DNA of 44,827 bases from JAKAFX01 sp043196285 (GCA_043196285.1 JBBYJL010000005.1:1-44827), one strand, 5' to 3'; shown: positions 7,059 to 16,027, numbered from the stretch's first letter. A program made the numbers and translations. The notes: a model not told the origin generated them from the letters alone.

Positions 7059-8001
7059 CCTCTTTCCTCCAGTATGGTTCCCTCCTCTTTGCAGCCGTAC
7101 GAAAAATATCTGCAAGTTTTGATGCTGAGTTGCCTGAACGCACTTCATGCAGTATATCAACAAGATTGTCGCTGCGCATCAGGCATGGTTTTAGTTCCCC
7201 GGTAGAGGTCAGCCTTATTCTGGTGCAGTTATTGCAGAAATCATAATTATACATGGGCTCAACGAATTCCACTGAAACTTCCTTTCCCTTGTTTATGATT
7301 GTATATCTCTTCCTGTTGTGAAGATCGTTATGATCGACCGACAACGCCCTCCTTGAGATGTCGTTCTCAATTGGAGAAAGATCATAATGGTATTTCTGGA
7401 ATTCTGGTGATTCCACCTTGTCTTTTGTGGTTTCATACTCGATAAGCTGAAGAATTAGATCGTTTTCAGAAGCAAAATCAATCATTCTCGGAATCAGGTG
7501 CACGTTTACTCCCTTAAGGACAACGAAGTTGACCTTGATTGGTCCCATACCAGACTCCTTCGCAGCCTTGATTCCGTCCCTGACCTTGTCTATTGCGTCA
7601 ACCCCTGTTATGAACTTGAAACCTTCCCTGTCTATGGAATGCATTGATATGTTTATCCTGTTCAATCCCGCGGATCTCAGACTCGAGGCCTTTTTCCTCA
7701 GGAGAACGCCGTTTGTAGTCATCGATATGTCACCAGAAACGTGCTTTCTTGTGCGGGAAACTATATCAATGATGTCGCTCCGCATCAGAGGTTCTCCGCC
7801 TGTAAACTTTATCTTATTGATGCCCACTCCTCTCGCTATCTCCACTACTCTTTCTATCTCATCTGGGTCCATCTCTGACGAGTTGACCGCCGTCCCCTCC
7901 ATATGGCAGAAGAAACATGCAAAGTTACAGGTGGTGTTCACCTGTATTCTCATGCTTTTAACCGGGCGGCCAAAATCGTCTACAAGCATAATTATTCCCA
8001 T
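7024..8001 (-). CDS. moaA: GTP 3',8-cyclase MoaA (radical SAM)
   Basis: MoaA rearranges GTP in the first committed step of molybdenum cofactor synthesis, with SAM and two 4Fe-4S clusters. The N-terminal radical-SAM cluster motif is CNFACFFC (C25, C29, C32). The SAM-binding GGE appears in IKFTGGEPLMR, and the second, GTP-binding cluster has C256, C259 and C273 (CNNC and GELKPC). The protein of 325 residues has the archaeal length. The C-terminal Gly-Gly known in bacterial MoaA is absent: it ends VLRQV. An ATG four codons downstream (7989, MLVDDFGRP) is an equally good start. No promoter element is obvious; 8002-8155 is AT-rich and non-coding. Confidence 0.95.
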   Translation of the reverse strand: MGIIMLVDDFGRPVKSMRIQVNTTCNFACFFCHMEGTAVNSSEMDPDEIERVVEIARGVGINKIKFTGGEPLMRSDIIDIVSRTRKHVSGDISMTTNGVLLRKKASSLRSAGLNRINISMHSIDREGFKFITGVDAIDKVRDGIKAAKESGMGPIKVNFVVLKGVNVHLIPRMIDFASENDLILQLIEYETTKDKVESPEFQKYHYDLSPIENDISRRALSVDHNDLHNRKRYTIINKGKEVSVEFVEPMYNYDFCNNCTRIRLTSTGELKPCLMRSDNLVDILHEVRSGNSASKLADIFRTAAKRREPYWRKEDVVESEVLRQV

Positions 8002-8155
8002 GCTTTCCTGATATCAAAACTTTCCGTTATTGCAGAAACTGGTTTATGGAAATTAATTTAAGTATTGTCTGCGGAATTACATCGCATTCATCCTTCACAC
8101 TTCTTTCGATCATTGAAGCTCTAGTGATCATTTACATTCTGCATCCGTAATACAT

Positions 8156-8593
8156 TCAACCTTCAATTCTCTCGGATCTCCAGTGCTCTGAGTTCCTGAA
8201 TATGTCCTTTTTCCAGATGGGGACTTCAGACTTTATACGATCAATGATTGCCCTGCATCCCTCAAATGCCTCTGATCTGTGTTCAGATGAAGCAATCACG
8301 ATAACTGAAACTTTGCCTGCTTCAACGCGTCCAGTTCTGTGAATGGCGATTGCATCATTCAGGTTATACTTTTCAATAGACTCTGCAAGTATTTCGTCCA
8401 TTTTGCCCAGCGCCATGGACTCGTAAGCTTCATAATATAGCGCCAGGAGGTCCTTTCCATCTTCTAAAGGCCTAACGACGCCTGAAAAGGTCACTATTGC
8501 CCCGGAAACTGATCTTTCAACCTTCTGTAGCCATTCCGACAGCAACAGTTCCTTGCTCACGATCATGGCCAGTTTCATATCTGGTTCGCTCAC
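8156..8593 (-). CDS. moaE: Molybdopterin synthase large subunit MoaE
   Basis: MoaE transfers sulfur from MoaD to cyclic pyranopterin monophosphate. The 145-residue protein shows the family path: GAIVTFSGVVRP near residue 31, LYYEAYESMALGKM, AIAIHRTGRVEAGKVSVIV, SSEHRSEAFEGCRAIIDRIK and the active-site segment EVPIWKKDIF. Catalytic lysines of the E. coli enzyme correspond to K in RIKSEVP and WKK. It is 154 nt upstream of moaA on the same strand, so it probably has its own transcript or a shared one with the downstream moa genes. A fused MobB domain, seen in some archaeal MoaE proteins, is absent. Confidence 0.95.
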   Translation of the reverse strand: MSEPDMKLAMIVSKELLLSEWLQKVERSVSGAIVTFSGVVRPLEDGKDLLALYYEAYESMALGKMDEILAESIEKYNLNDAIAIHRTGRVEAGKVSVIVIASSEHRSEAFEGCRAIIDRIKSEVPIWKKDIFRNSEHWRSERIEG

Positions 8594-8907
8594 TGTTCCT
8601 ATATATTAGAGCCTTAAAAAGGTTATTTTAGGTATCGCCATTAACTGTAACGGGTGCAATTACCCGGAACCATGCATAAAATAATGAGTGCATCGAAAAC
8701 AGAGCCCTAAAAATTCAATTCTTACCATCCTGACAAAATTACTCTTGATTTATCCATAGATTCTTTCATTTAAAGGATAATTTGATCTCTGGCCATGCCA
8801 GACTATGAAATTGAGTCGTGGAGAATGCCGCTTATCAGGCAGCATGTCTTTAAGAAATATATTAAGTAATGGCACAATCCGGAAAAGGGTGATCACTTGG
8901 AACAACG
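8594..8907. other. Divergent intergenic region between moaE and the ABC importer
   Basis: No convincing gene is present in these 314 nt. A 24-codon plus-strand frame at 8795-8869 overlaps the importer promoter and is probably fortuitous. The right end contains the promoter and Shine-Dalgarno site of the ABC importer; an AT-rich TATATATTAG near 8600 may belong to moaE. Confidence 0.5.
8854..8865 (+). promoter_or_regulatory. Putative TATA box of the NitT/TauT-type importer
   Basis: AAATATATTAAG is an AT-rich TATA-like element. A start site about 25 nt downstream would leave GGTGATC (8888-8894), complementary to the 16S rRNA 3' end, in the leader. Assigned from composition and spacing only. Confidence 0.45.
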
Positions 8908-9660
8908 ATTGAGGTTGTGGACCTCGGATTTACATATGAAAATGGCTTCAAAGTTTTTGCCGACATAAACCTTCAGGCAGAAAGTGGAAAATTCGTTGCC
9001 CTTGTTGGACCTTCCGGCGTTGGAAAATCGACGCTTCTGCGATTGATTGGAGGCTTCCTCAGAACTACAGGGGGTGAGGTGAGGCTTCAGGGCAGGAGGA
9101 TATTAAGACCAACGCCAAAAGTTGTACTTGTTCATCAGTCGATTGTCACATTCCCCTGGATGACTGCCCTCGAGAATGTGATGATTTCTCTCAAACCCAA
9201 AAGGCTTAGCAAAGATGAAGCCATCGAGATAGCAAAAAATGCACTTGAAACTGTTGGACTTCAGGGGTTTGAAGATCTTTACCCAAAGGAGATGAGTGGA
9301 GGCATGCGACAACGGGTCGCGGTTGCCAGAGCTCTGGCCGCCAACCCACTGGTCCTTCTGATGGATGAACCTTTTGCACACCTCGATGAGCTAACAGCAG
9401 AGGGCCTGAGACACGATATATATAACATTCTTTTCAGTCCTGACACCCCGCTTAAATCTGTTATTATGGTCTCGCACAACCTCACAGAGGTTATGGAACT
9501 GGCGGATGTCATATACGTGATCAACGGATCTCCAGCAACGGTTGTTGCAAGGGTCGAAGTGCAGCTTGCAAGGCCAAGAAACCCTAGAGATCCTGAGTTT
9601 GACAGGTATCTTGATAGGCTTTACGGATTTCTCACTCCAGCAAAGGTGAAACGAAGTTGA
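8908..9660 (+). CDS. NitT/TauT-type ABC importer, ATP-binding protein
   Basis: This ATPase drives an importer of the nitrate/sulfonate/bicarbonate class. Counting from the GTG at 8917 it shows Walker A GPSGVGKST (31-39), a Q-loop in VLVHQSIVTFPWMTALENV, the signature MSGGMRQRVAVARAL (126-140), Walker B VLLMDEPFAHLDE and the switch H in MVSHNLTEV. Homology starts before GTG 8917: the upstream codons read I-E-V-V-D-L, the classic beginning of such ATPases, but no ATG, GTG or TTG is in frame there. I therefore place the start at ATT 8908. A strong GGTGATC at 8888-8894 is instead well spaced for TTG 8897, which is one base out of frame. Its stop overlaps the permease start. Confidence 0.88.
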   Translation: MEVVDLGFTYENGFKVFADINLQAESGKFVALVGPSGVGKSTLLRLIGGFLRTTGGEVRLQGRRILRPTPKVVLVHQSIVTFPWMTALENVMISLKPKRLSKDEAIEIAKNALETVGLQGFEDLYPKEMSGGMRQRVAVARALAANPLVLLMDEPFAHLDELTAEGLRHDIYNILFSPDTPLKSVIMVSHNLTEVMELADVIYVINGSPATVVARVEVQLARPRNPRDPEFDRYLDRLYGFLTPAKVKRS

Positions 9661-11282
9661 CGAGCATCCTGATTCTTGTCCTCGCCGTTCTGGCAACAGC
9701 TGTCCGGGTTCTTGGCTTGATACTCCTTTCTGTAATTTCTGGATGGTTTCTTGCATACGAGACCATAAACAACAAGAAATTTGAGAACGTTTTCATAGCT
9801 TCTATAGAGGTTTTTGAGTCTGTACCTGTAATAGCATTCTTTCCAGTTGTTCTGATACTGTTTGTAGTTGGTATAGGGGGATCACTTGGCGTGGAACTGG
9901 CTGTCGACTTTCTGGTTTTTACAGCGGTTGTATGGAACATATGGATGGGAGAATACCAGGCTTTCAAGACCGTACCCAGGGAAATGGTTGAAGTGGCTGA
10001 GAATTTCAGATTCACGTTCTTTGAGAGGCTTAGATATCTTTACATACCGTTTTCCGTACCGAGGATTGCTGCCAACCTATTTCCCAGCGTGTCTGACGGG
10101 TTCTTCTACATCACAGTAAGCGAGGTCTTTGTCATAGGTGCACACACTTACCAGGTTTTTGGAATTGGCCTGTATCTCAACCAGTTTGTACTGGCAGGGC
10201 TCTGGAACGAGGTTGCAATACTTCTGGTTATTCTCGGGGTTGTAATCGTGATAATTGTAGTGCTGATGAGGGATTTCAGTAAATATGCAGTTTCAAAATA
10301 CACGATTGACACGGATATGCCAATCGTGAGGAGAGGGAGATTGAACATCCGTGAATCTCTTAGATCTTCCTCAGTTGCCAGCGCAAACCCTCTCAATAAA
10401 CTTGCGAGATACAACAGGATCCGCAGGATTAGCAGAAGAGTTCAGCAGGATACATATTATGAGGAAAAGAACAAAGGGAACCATGGATATATACTTGGGA
10501 TTGTAGGCATAGTTATACTTGCCCTGCTTGTTTATGGAGTCTACAGGATTGTCGCAACTGTACCCTACTCTGAGTGGATTTATCTCTTTACAATTACCCC
10601 TTCACTGCTGGTCGATCTGCTGTTTGACTATGTCAGAGTAGGAATAATAGTTGCAGTGTCGTTTATATTTTCCATATTCGTTGGGTATTATTTTGCTGTG
10701 AACAGGAGGGCAGAAGCCGTCGGGATTCCATTGGTTGAAAGCGTCAGCGCCTATCCAGTACCCACCTATTTTCCATTTGTATTTCTAGCCCTCTCTCCAT
10801 TTGTTTTTTCTGTTTTTGGAGGTCTGGCAAATGAATTCTTTGTTCTCTTTCTGGGATTCATGAGCACGTTCTATTACGTTTTTTACAGCTTCTGGATGGG
10901 TGTGAAAGCTATGCCATCCGAGTATGTTGAGCTTATGAAGAATCTCAATCTTACGTTCTTCCAGAAAATGAAGATGATCATAATGCCCTCCACATTTCCA
11001 TACTTGATAAGCGGGGTTTCCTCTACCATAAACAGTGCATGGGGGGGACTGATGATAGGCGAATTCTGGCCTTCGATCATTGGTGATAAAACACTTACCG
11101 TCAGTACAGGACTCATGAAGGTCATCGATGTTGCAACAAGCACCGGAAACGTGGACGTTGCGGCATGGGGATCTTTTCTTTTCGGCATCATTGTGGTGAT
11201 TTATTCAATTCTATTCACGAGGCGGATGATGGACCTTGCCAGGACAAAGTATGTAGCAGAAGAGGGAATTTATGCCGCATGA
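9657..11282 (+). CDS. Double-length NitT/TauT-type ABC permease
   Basis: This 541-residue membrane protein appears to be two BPD_transp_1 permease domains in one chain. The first half contains ESVPVIAFFPVVLI and the EAA-like loop FKTVPREMVEVAENFRFTFF; the second repeats the plan with ESVSAYPVPTYFPFVF and VKAMPSEYVELMKNLNLTFF. A basic cytoplasmic linker of about 70 residues joins them (about 215-285). About six helices per half are visible. The start is TTG 9657, overlapping the ATPase stop by 4 nt and preceded by GGTGA at 9644-9648. No substrate-binding protein is encoded nearby. The substrate is probably an anion by family resemblance, but this is not determined. Confidence 0.88.
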   Translation: MTSILILVLAVLATAVRVLGLILLSVISGWFLAYETINNKKFENVFIASIEVFESVPVIAFFPVVLILFVVGIGGSLGVELAVDFLVFTAVVWNIWMGEYQAFKTVPREMVEVAENFRFTFFERLRYLYIPFSVPRIAANLFPSVSDGFFYITVSEVFVIGAHTYQVFGIGLYLNQFVLAGLWNEVAILLVILGVVIVIIVVLMRDFSKYAVSKYTIDTDMPIVRRGRLNIRESLRSSSVASANPLNKLARYNRIRRISRRVQQDTYYEEKNKGNHGYILGIVGIVILALLVYGVYRIVATVPYSEWIYLFTITPSLLVDLLFDYVRVGIIVAVSFIFSIFVGYYFAVNRRAEAVGIPLVESVSAYPVPTYFPFVFLALSPFVFSVFGGLANEFFVLFLGFMSTFYYVFYSFWMGVKAMPSEYVELMKNLNLTFFQKMKMIIMPSTFPYLISGVSSTINSAWGGLMIGEFWPSIIGDKTLTVSTGLMKVIDVATSTGNVDVAAWGSFLFGIIVVIYSILFTRRMMDLARTKYVAEEGIYAA

Positions 11283-11690
11283 TTTTCACCAGGATCTTCT
11301 ACAAAGTTAGTATCGCGCTATTTACTTCCAGATCAACAGCCTCTTGACAGCCTTTCCTAGTTATTGCGGGGGATCCCTTTTAGAGGTTGCTGACCGATCC
11401 CTACAAGCTTGAGTTCCCCTCTAGCCTAAGGCATTCTATCTGCAACGATAGACTATCTGACTTTACGGGTGTAGGCGCCAATAGCAATCATGCATGGAGC
11501 AATGTGCAATCCCGCCAATCTCATTTTTGCCTACCAGTGAATAGGAAATATATTGATTTTCCGCATAAATAGGCTGACTTTTATTCTTTTATCCTGCAAA
11601 ATGGGAATTCTCTATCGCACTCCCAAGAATGAGACTGTTCCTGTTCCAGACCAAACGATTGATACATTTACAAGAAACAATAACATGGCT
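11283..11690. other. Gap containing IS-derived repeat copy B, 408 nt
   Basis: Convergent intergenic region between the importer permease and the AAA-associated-domain gene. Apart from repeat copy B (11345-11530) I see no gene. The right part, 11530-11690, is non-coding with a run of AT-rich sequence. Confidence 0.55.
11345..11530 (-). repeat. Dispersed IS-derived 3'-end fragment, copy B
   Basis: On the minus strand the frame reads PVKSDSLSLQIECLRLEGNS, a stop, then GSVSNL, matching copy A (CIKSCGSALSIEYLR) and copy C (SIKSDGSSLRIEYLG) position by position. At nucleotide level, ATCGTTGC-GATAGAAT-CCTT-GGCTAG aligns with copy C, and GGATCGGTCAG-AACCT aligns with copy A. The GGGATC near 11398 and GATCCC near 11373 could pair as a hairpin. 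Interpreted as a decayed transposon end. Confidence 0.55.
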
Positions 11691-12173
11691 TCATGAAGGT
11701 GAAATGGCTCTGATCACTTCAAAACCATCTTCTGTTTTTCTAAGCAGCCCGGAATAAAGGCCCCACTCTATAAGTGTGATCTCAAGATCTCTGAGACCCG
11801 ATGGACTGTTATAGGTCTGTATGCCATTTTCCTCGAGACTGGACGAGAGATCTTCAACCTTAAAGCTGCCAAGTTTCAGCGCGGAATGAAATGGCTCAAC
11901 ATTATCAATAGAATTCGCCAGTATTACCCTTCTCTTCTTAGGGCTGGAGCCAATGTATTCCTTGCCCTTCTGCGTTATTGATATATCCCCATCCGTAGCG
12001 TTGACAAAGCCCAAGGTAGATGCTGTGTAAACTATTGGCAACAGATCATCGAGGTCCACTTCCATCTCCTTTTCCAGCTCAAACAGATCGGTCTTGTCCT
12101 TGAATATAAAATTCAACACATAAAGAAGACCCACAAGATCTGCTATCCTGGCGTTGGGTTCAATACTGTCCAT
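11691..12173 (-). CDS. Stand-alone AAA-associated domain protein (ABC importer accessory)
   Basis: The 160-residue protein resembles the C-terminal AAA-associated domain (PF09821-like) that is fused to some NitT/TauT-type ABC ATPases. Supporting elements are IADLVGLLYVLN near residue 10, the acidic DLFELEKEMEVDLDDLLPIV, TLGFVNATDGDISITQKGKE and ITLIEWGLYSGLL near the C-terminus. It looks like two winged-helix-type halves and has no membrane segments. Here it is a separate gene convergent with the importer whose ATPase lacks such an extension, so it is probably a regulatory or assembly partner of that transporter. That role is inference. The ATG is at 12173; 12174-12315 is a divergent promoter region with hutH. 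Confidence 0.75.
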   Translation of the reverse strand: MDSIEPNARIADLVGLLYVLNFIFKDKTDLFELEKEMEVDLDDLLPIVYTASTLGFVNATDGDISITQKGKEYIGSSPKKRRVILANSIDNVEPFHSALKLGSFKVEDLSSSLEENGIQTYNSPSGLRDLEITLIEWGLYSGLLRKTEDGFEVIRAISPS

Positions 12174-12315
12174 GTTCCTATTTATGTATTGCTTTCTTTC
12201 TATTTAGATTTTCTTACCCATTCTTTTTTTCTTTTCAAAAATTAATGAAAAGTTTTGAACCGGAAACAAGGACATCAACATATCTTGCTAAAAGCTATTC
12301 TATTAAAGATGGTTC

Positions 12316-13845
12316 ATGTGTGACATGATTGAGATAGATGGAAATTCCCTGACCGTGGAATCCGTGTTGAAGGTTGCATTGGGCTTTGAGGAAGTTAAAA
12401 TTTCAGAGAAGGCATTGCCCGTAATAGATAAATCAAGGGAAGTTGTTGAGGATGCTCTCAGGTCCGGACGTGGAGTTTACGGTGTCAACACGGGGTTTGG
12501 AAGTTTACTAAATGTGAGAATTGATGGAGAAAAGGCTGTCACTCTTCAGGAGAATCTAATAAGAAGCCATTCTGCCGGGATAGGTGATCCATTGAGCGAG
12601 GAGTTTGTTAGAGCTATTATGCTTGTGAGAGCAAACAGCCTTATCAGAGGCTTCTCTGGCGTAAGAAAAGAACTGATTGATAAGATTGTCGAATCGCTCA
12701 ACCGCAAAATATATCCATATGTCCCAGAATACGGCTCCGTCGGTGCGAGTGGGGACCTTGCCCCCCTTGCACATATTGCCCTTGCGCTCATGGGAGAGGG
12801 CTATTGTATCTCTGAGAATATGAAAACAGGATCAGCGGTGGAGCTGATGAAGAAAGGGATCTCACCTCTGCGCCTGAAGGAAAAAGAGGGTGTCTCCTTC
12901 ATAAACGGGACTTCTGCTATAGCAGGATTACTTTCAGTCGAGATAGGAAAGTCCTACAATATACTGGAAAATGCACTAGGCTCTGCAGCAATTTCAATGG
13001 AGGCGCTCAGGGGAACCATTCTTGCATTCGATGATTCTGCGATTGCAGCCAGAAAACATAAAGGACAGTCAACAGTCGCATCAATTATCAGGAAACTCCT
13101 GGAGGGGAGTAAAAATATAGAAAAATCATCACTCCAGAAGATCCAGGATGCATACTCGCTGAGATGCATTCCGCAGGTTTATGGAGCTGTTCTTGATACA
13201 ATCAATTATGCAACAGGCGTTCTAACTGACGAGATAAATTCCACAACGGATAATCCGCTTGTGTGTGGTGACAGGATAATTTCTGCTGGGAATTTTCACG
13301 GTGAACCTGTTGCGTTCATTGCAGATTTCCTTGCAATTGCACTAACTGACATGGGCAACATGATAGAAAGAAGAATTGCACGCCTTACAGACAGCAGTTT
13401 AAGCGGCCTTCCCCCTTTTCTGACGAAGGATTATGGTCTTAATTCAGGACTTATGATCGTTCAGTATGCGGCTGCAGCTCTCTGTAACATGAATAAAGTG
13501 CTTGCACATCCTGCTTCCAGTGATTCAATTCCAACATCTGCCAATCAGGAGGATCACGTAAGCATGGGCATGAACTCCGCTTTAAAACTTTCAAAGATCG
13601 TAGAGAACGTGGAGAGGATTGTGGCCATGGAATACCTTGCGGCCAATCAGGGACTGTACTTTGTGGACGAAAGCATTTCACCAGGAGTCAATTCAATCGT
13701 TTCAGCTATCAGAGATACGGTGAGTGAATTCAAGACGGACAGATCACCAAACCCTGATGTCGAAAATATCATCAAACTTATGAGATCGCCTGTATTTAGG
13801 AATAAACTTAAGAATTCAGGATCCTATCTGGTTCCTTGGCTTTGA
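12316..13845 (+). CDS. hutH: Histidine ammonia-lyase
   Basis: HutH removes ammonia from histidine to give urocanate. The 509-residue length is normal. The self-forming MIO cofactor triad Ala-Ser-Gly is present in YGSVGASGDLAPLAH (A144-S145-G146). Other active-site signatures are GVYGVNTGFGSL, QENLIRSHSAG, ALRGTILAFDDSAIAARKH, TDNPL and a later SANQEDHVSMGMN segment. An internal ATG at 12325 (MIEIDGNSLTVESV) fits the family better and is preceded by GTGTGA, so the true start may be three codons in. No urocanase or other hut gene is in the window. thrS starts 11 nt after the stop, so the two are probably cotranscribed. Tyrosine/phenylalanine-lyase activity is less likely given the HutH-like motifs. 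Confidence 0.93.
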   Translation: MCDMIEIDGNSLTVESVLKVALGFEEVKISEKALPVIDKSREVVEDALRSGRGVYGVNTGFGSLLNVRIDGEKAVTLQENLIRSHSAGIGDPLSEEFVRAIMLVRANSLIRGFSGVRKELIDKIVESLNRKIYPYVPEYGSVGASGDLAPLAHIALALMGEGYCISENMKTGSAVELMKKGISPLRLKEKEGVSFINGTSAIAGLLSVEIGKSYNILENALGSAAISMEALRGTILAFDDSAIAARKHKGQSTVASIIRKLLEGSKNIEKSSLQKIQDAYSLRCIPQVYGAVLDTINYATGVLTDEINSTTDNPLVCGDRIISAGNFHGEPVAFIADFLAIALTDMGNMIERRIARLTDSSLSGLPPFLTKDYGLNSGLMIVQYAAAALCNMNKVLAHPASSDSIPTSANQEDHVSMGMNSALKLSKIVENVERIVAMEYLAANQGLYFVDESISPGVNSIVSAIRDTVSEFKTDRSPNPDVENIIKLMRSPVFRNKLKNSGSYLVPWL

Positions 13846-13856
13846 GGTAGTTCAGA

Positions 13857-15875
13857 ATGACAAAAGACGAAAATATATTTGTCGCAGCGAAGGGAGAATC
13901 ATTGCTCGACTCAATTCCCGAAAGAATAAGGCCCATGGTGGTTGCAGCGGAAGTAGATGGAAAACTTCTTGACCTGTCCACAGTCGCAACTGACAAGGAA
14001 ATCCGCTTTAGACCGGTATTCATTGATTCTCCTCGTGGCCTCGAGGTACTGAGACATTCCGCAGCACATCTCCTGGCACAGGCTGTCACTGAACTGTATC
14101 TGGATGCAAAGCCAAATGCCGGTCCTCCAACCGATGATGGTTTCTATTATGATATACAGATGGACCCTATCAGTTCTGAGGAACTTTCTGCTATTGAGAA
14201 AAGGATGCACGAACTGGTGAAGAAGAATATTCCAATTGAGCGTATGGTAATGTCAAGACTAGAACTTGAGGATCTGTTCAGCCACAATATTTTCAAGCTT
14301 GACAAGATCAGGTCTAAGATCCCAAATGACGGTAGTTCCACTGTCTATAGACAGGGAGAATTCATCGACTTCTGCACAGGCCCGCATGTACCCTCCACCG
14401 GTTACATCAGGGCGTTCAAGCTACTTTCCACGGCAAGTACCCATTATATGGGCGATGAGAACCGGGAAAAAATGGTAAGAATCTACGGTACTGCCTTCCC
14501 TGACGAAAAGTCTCTAAGTAATTACCTGAACATGAGGGAGGAGGCTCTTAAGAGAGATCATAGAAAAATAGGTCAGGAAATGGATCTGTTTGTCTTCAAT
14601 TCGGAGAGAGGGCCTGGATTTCCATTCTATACACCCAACGGTCAGATCATCAGGAACGAGCTGATCTCGTTTATGAGGAGAATAAATGAGAAGTATGGCT
14701 GGGTTGAGGTTTGGACTCCCCATCTTTATAAAGATACAATATGGAAGCAGTCTGGCCACTATGCAAAGTATAAAGCCAATATGTACACCTTTACCCTTCC
14801 TGATGGTGACAGTTACGGGGTTAAGCCCATGAACTGCCCTGGTCACATCACTATTTTTGAGAGGAATCTTTACAGCTATAGAGACCTCCCCGTAAGGTAC
14901 TTTGAGGCAGGTACTGTCTACAGGTACGAGAAATCCGGCGAGGTAGGAGGATTGACCAGACCCAGAGCATTCACTATCGATGATGGTCACGCTTTTATGC
15001 GGATTGATCAGATAGTTGAGGAGATTGAAAAAGTCCTGGCAATGGTTAAAGAGGTTTTCCAGACCGTGTTCTCGAATCCCGTAATAACCTATGATTTGAG
15101 CGTTATTGACAAAGATAACTACCAGAATTACCTGATATCTTACGTGTGCAGGAACTGCGGTACAATCACTGACCTGAGAAAAGCTGCGTCTGATCAGGAT
15201 CTGGTCTGCCCTAATTGCGGATCAAAATCTCTTGATCCAGACTTCTCAAGATGGGATCAGGCGACAGATGCACTCAGGGACGCATTGAAGAAAAATGAGA
15301 TAACATACCAGGAATTTCCCGGAGAGGCTGCATTCTATGGGCCAAAGATAGATATCCACGTGAAGGATGCAATCGGCAGGAACTGGCAGCTTTCAACTAT
15401 TCAGCTTGATTTCTTCATGCCTGCCAATTTTGGACTGACTTTTATTAATAGCGCTGGGAAGAAGGAGACTCCTGTTATGTTACACCGCGCAGTTTACGGC
15501 AGTTACGAAAGGTTCATGGTTATACTCCTTGAGAGCTATGCAGGGAAGCTTCCCACATGGCTTGCTCCCCTGCAGTGTTACATAATCCCGGTGACTGATG
15601 AATTCTCTGACTATGCTTATGCAGTTAGGGATAAGCTTCAGGCCATAGGCGTAAGATCACAGGTTGACAATTCATCCGAAACATTGAGTAAGAAGGTCAG
15701 ATCTATAAGGCCAAAAAGACCAGCGTATGTAGTTGTAGTTGGAAAGAACGAAGTTGAGAAACACACAGTCTCTGCCAGAAACAGGGCTGACAGACAGAAA
15801 GAATTTGACCTGGATGAGTTCCTGGGGCTTGTAAAAGCTGAGATCTCCGAGAGGAGGATATCCCAAATCTTTTAA
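13857..15875 (+). CDS. thrS: Threonyl-tRNA synthetase (bacterial-type, with zinc-ribbon insertion)
   Basis: ThrRS charges tRNA-Thr. The 672-residue protein has an N-terminal TGS-like domain, then the N2 editing domain with HSAAH (H67, H71) and CTGPH (C173, H177). The class II core follows. Catalytic zinc ligands are C327 in MNCPGH, H378 in TIDDGHAF and H543 in MLHRAVYGSYERF; motif 2 is RYEKSGEVGGLTRPRAF, and an anticodon-binding domain ends the chain. Between motifs 2 and 3 lies an unusual four-cysteine segment, CRNCGTI and CPNCGSK (C431, C434, C451, C454), where typical enzymes lack cysteines. N2-type editing is bacterial-like; many euryarchaea instead have a DTD-like domain. A T-rich terminator follows. 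Confidence 0.96.
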   Translation: MTKDENIFVAAKGESLLDSIPERIRPMVVAAEVDGKLLDLSTVATDKEIRFRPVFIDSPRGLEVLRHSAAHLLAQAVTELYLDAKPNAGPPTDDGFYYDIQMDPISSEELSAIEKRMHELVKKNIPIERMVMSRLELEDLFSHNIFKLDKIRSKIPNDGSSTVYRQGEFIDFCTGPHVPSTGYIRAFKLLSTASTHYMGDENREKMVRIYGTAFPDEKSLSNYLNMREEALKRDHRKIGQEMDLFVFNSERGPGFPFYTPNGQIIRNELISFMRRINEKYGWVEVWTPHLYKDTIWKQSGHYAKYKANMYTFTLPDGDSYGVKPMNCPGHITIFERNLYSYRDLPVRYFEAGTVYRYEKSGEVGGLTRPRAFTIDDGHAFMRIDQIVEEIEKVLAMVKEVFQTVFSNPVITYDLSVIDKDNYQNYLISYVCRNCGTITDLRKAASDQDLVCPNCGSKSLDPDFSRWDQATDALRDALKKNEITYQEFPGEAAFYGPKIDIHVKDAIGRNWQLSTIQLDFFMPANFGLTFINSAGKKETPVMLHRAVYGSYERFMVILLESYAGKLPTWLAPLQCYIIPVTDEFSDYAYAVRDKLQAIGVRSQVDNSSETLSKKVRSIRPKRPAYVVVVGKNEVEKHTVSARNRADRQKEFDLDEFLGLVKAEISERRISQIF

Positions 15876-15890
15876 TTTTAGGGATTTTTT
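15876..15890 (+). terminator. T-rich terminator after thrS
   Basis: TTTTA followed by GGGA and six T directly after the thrS stop is a typical archaeal T-tract terminator. No strong hairpin is needed or seen. Confidence 0.5.
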
Positions 15891-15982
15891 AAGTAATACA
15901 AATTTTAAATGGATCCATAAAGGTTTGCGGAGAACTATTGCAGTTACGTTTTGTTTCACGATTATAAACAAGATCTGGAAAC

Positions 15983-15989
15983 TTTTATA
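15983..15989 (+). promoter_or_regulatory. TATA box of the 118-residue gene
   Basis: TTTTATA at this position would place the transcription start about 25 nt downstream, leaving a short leader with AGGAG (16015-16019) eight nt before the ATG at 16028. Confidence 0.5.
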
Positions 15990-16027
15990 CTTGATTCAGC
16001 AATGGAAGATAGACAGGAGTTCTTAAA

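Noticed and set aside
7059..7163. Longer N-terminus for MoaD
   Set aside because: The extra residues overlap the moaA coding end and do not match the compact MoaD fold; MLLRVKYFARF is the family start.
8795..8869. 24-codon plus-strand frame before the ABC importer
   Set aside because: It overlaps the likely TATA box of the importer, has no ribosome site and no known small-protein features.
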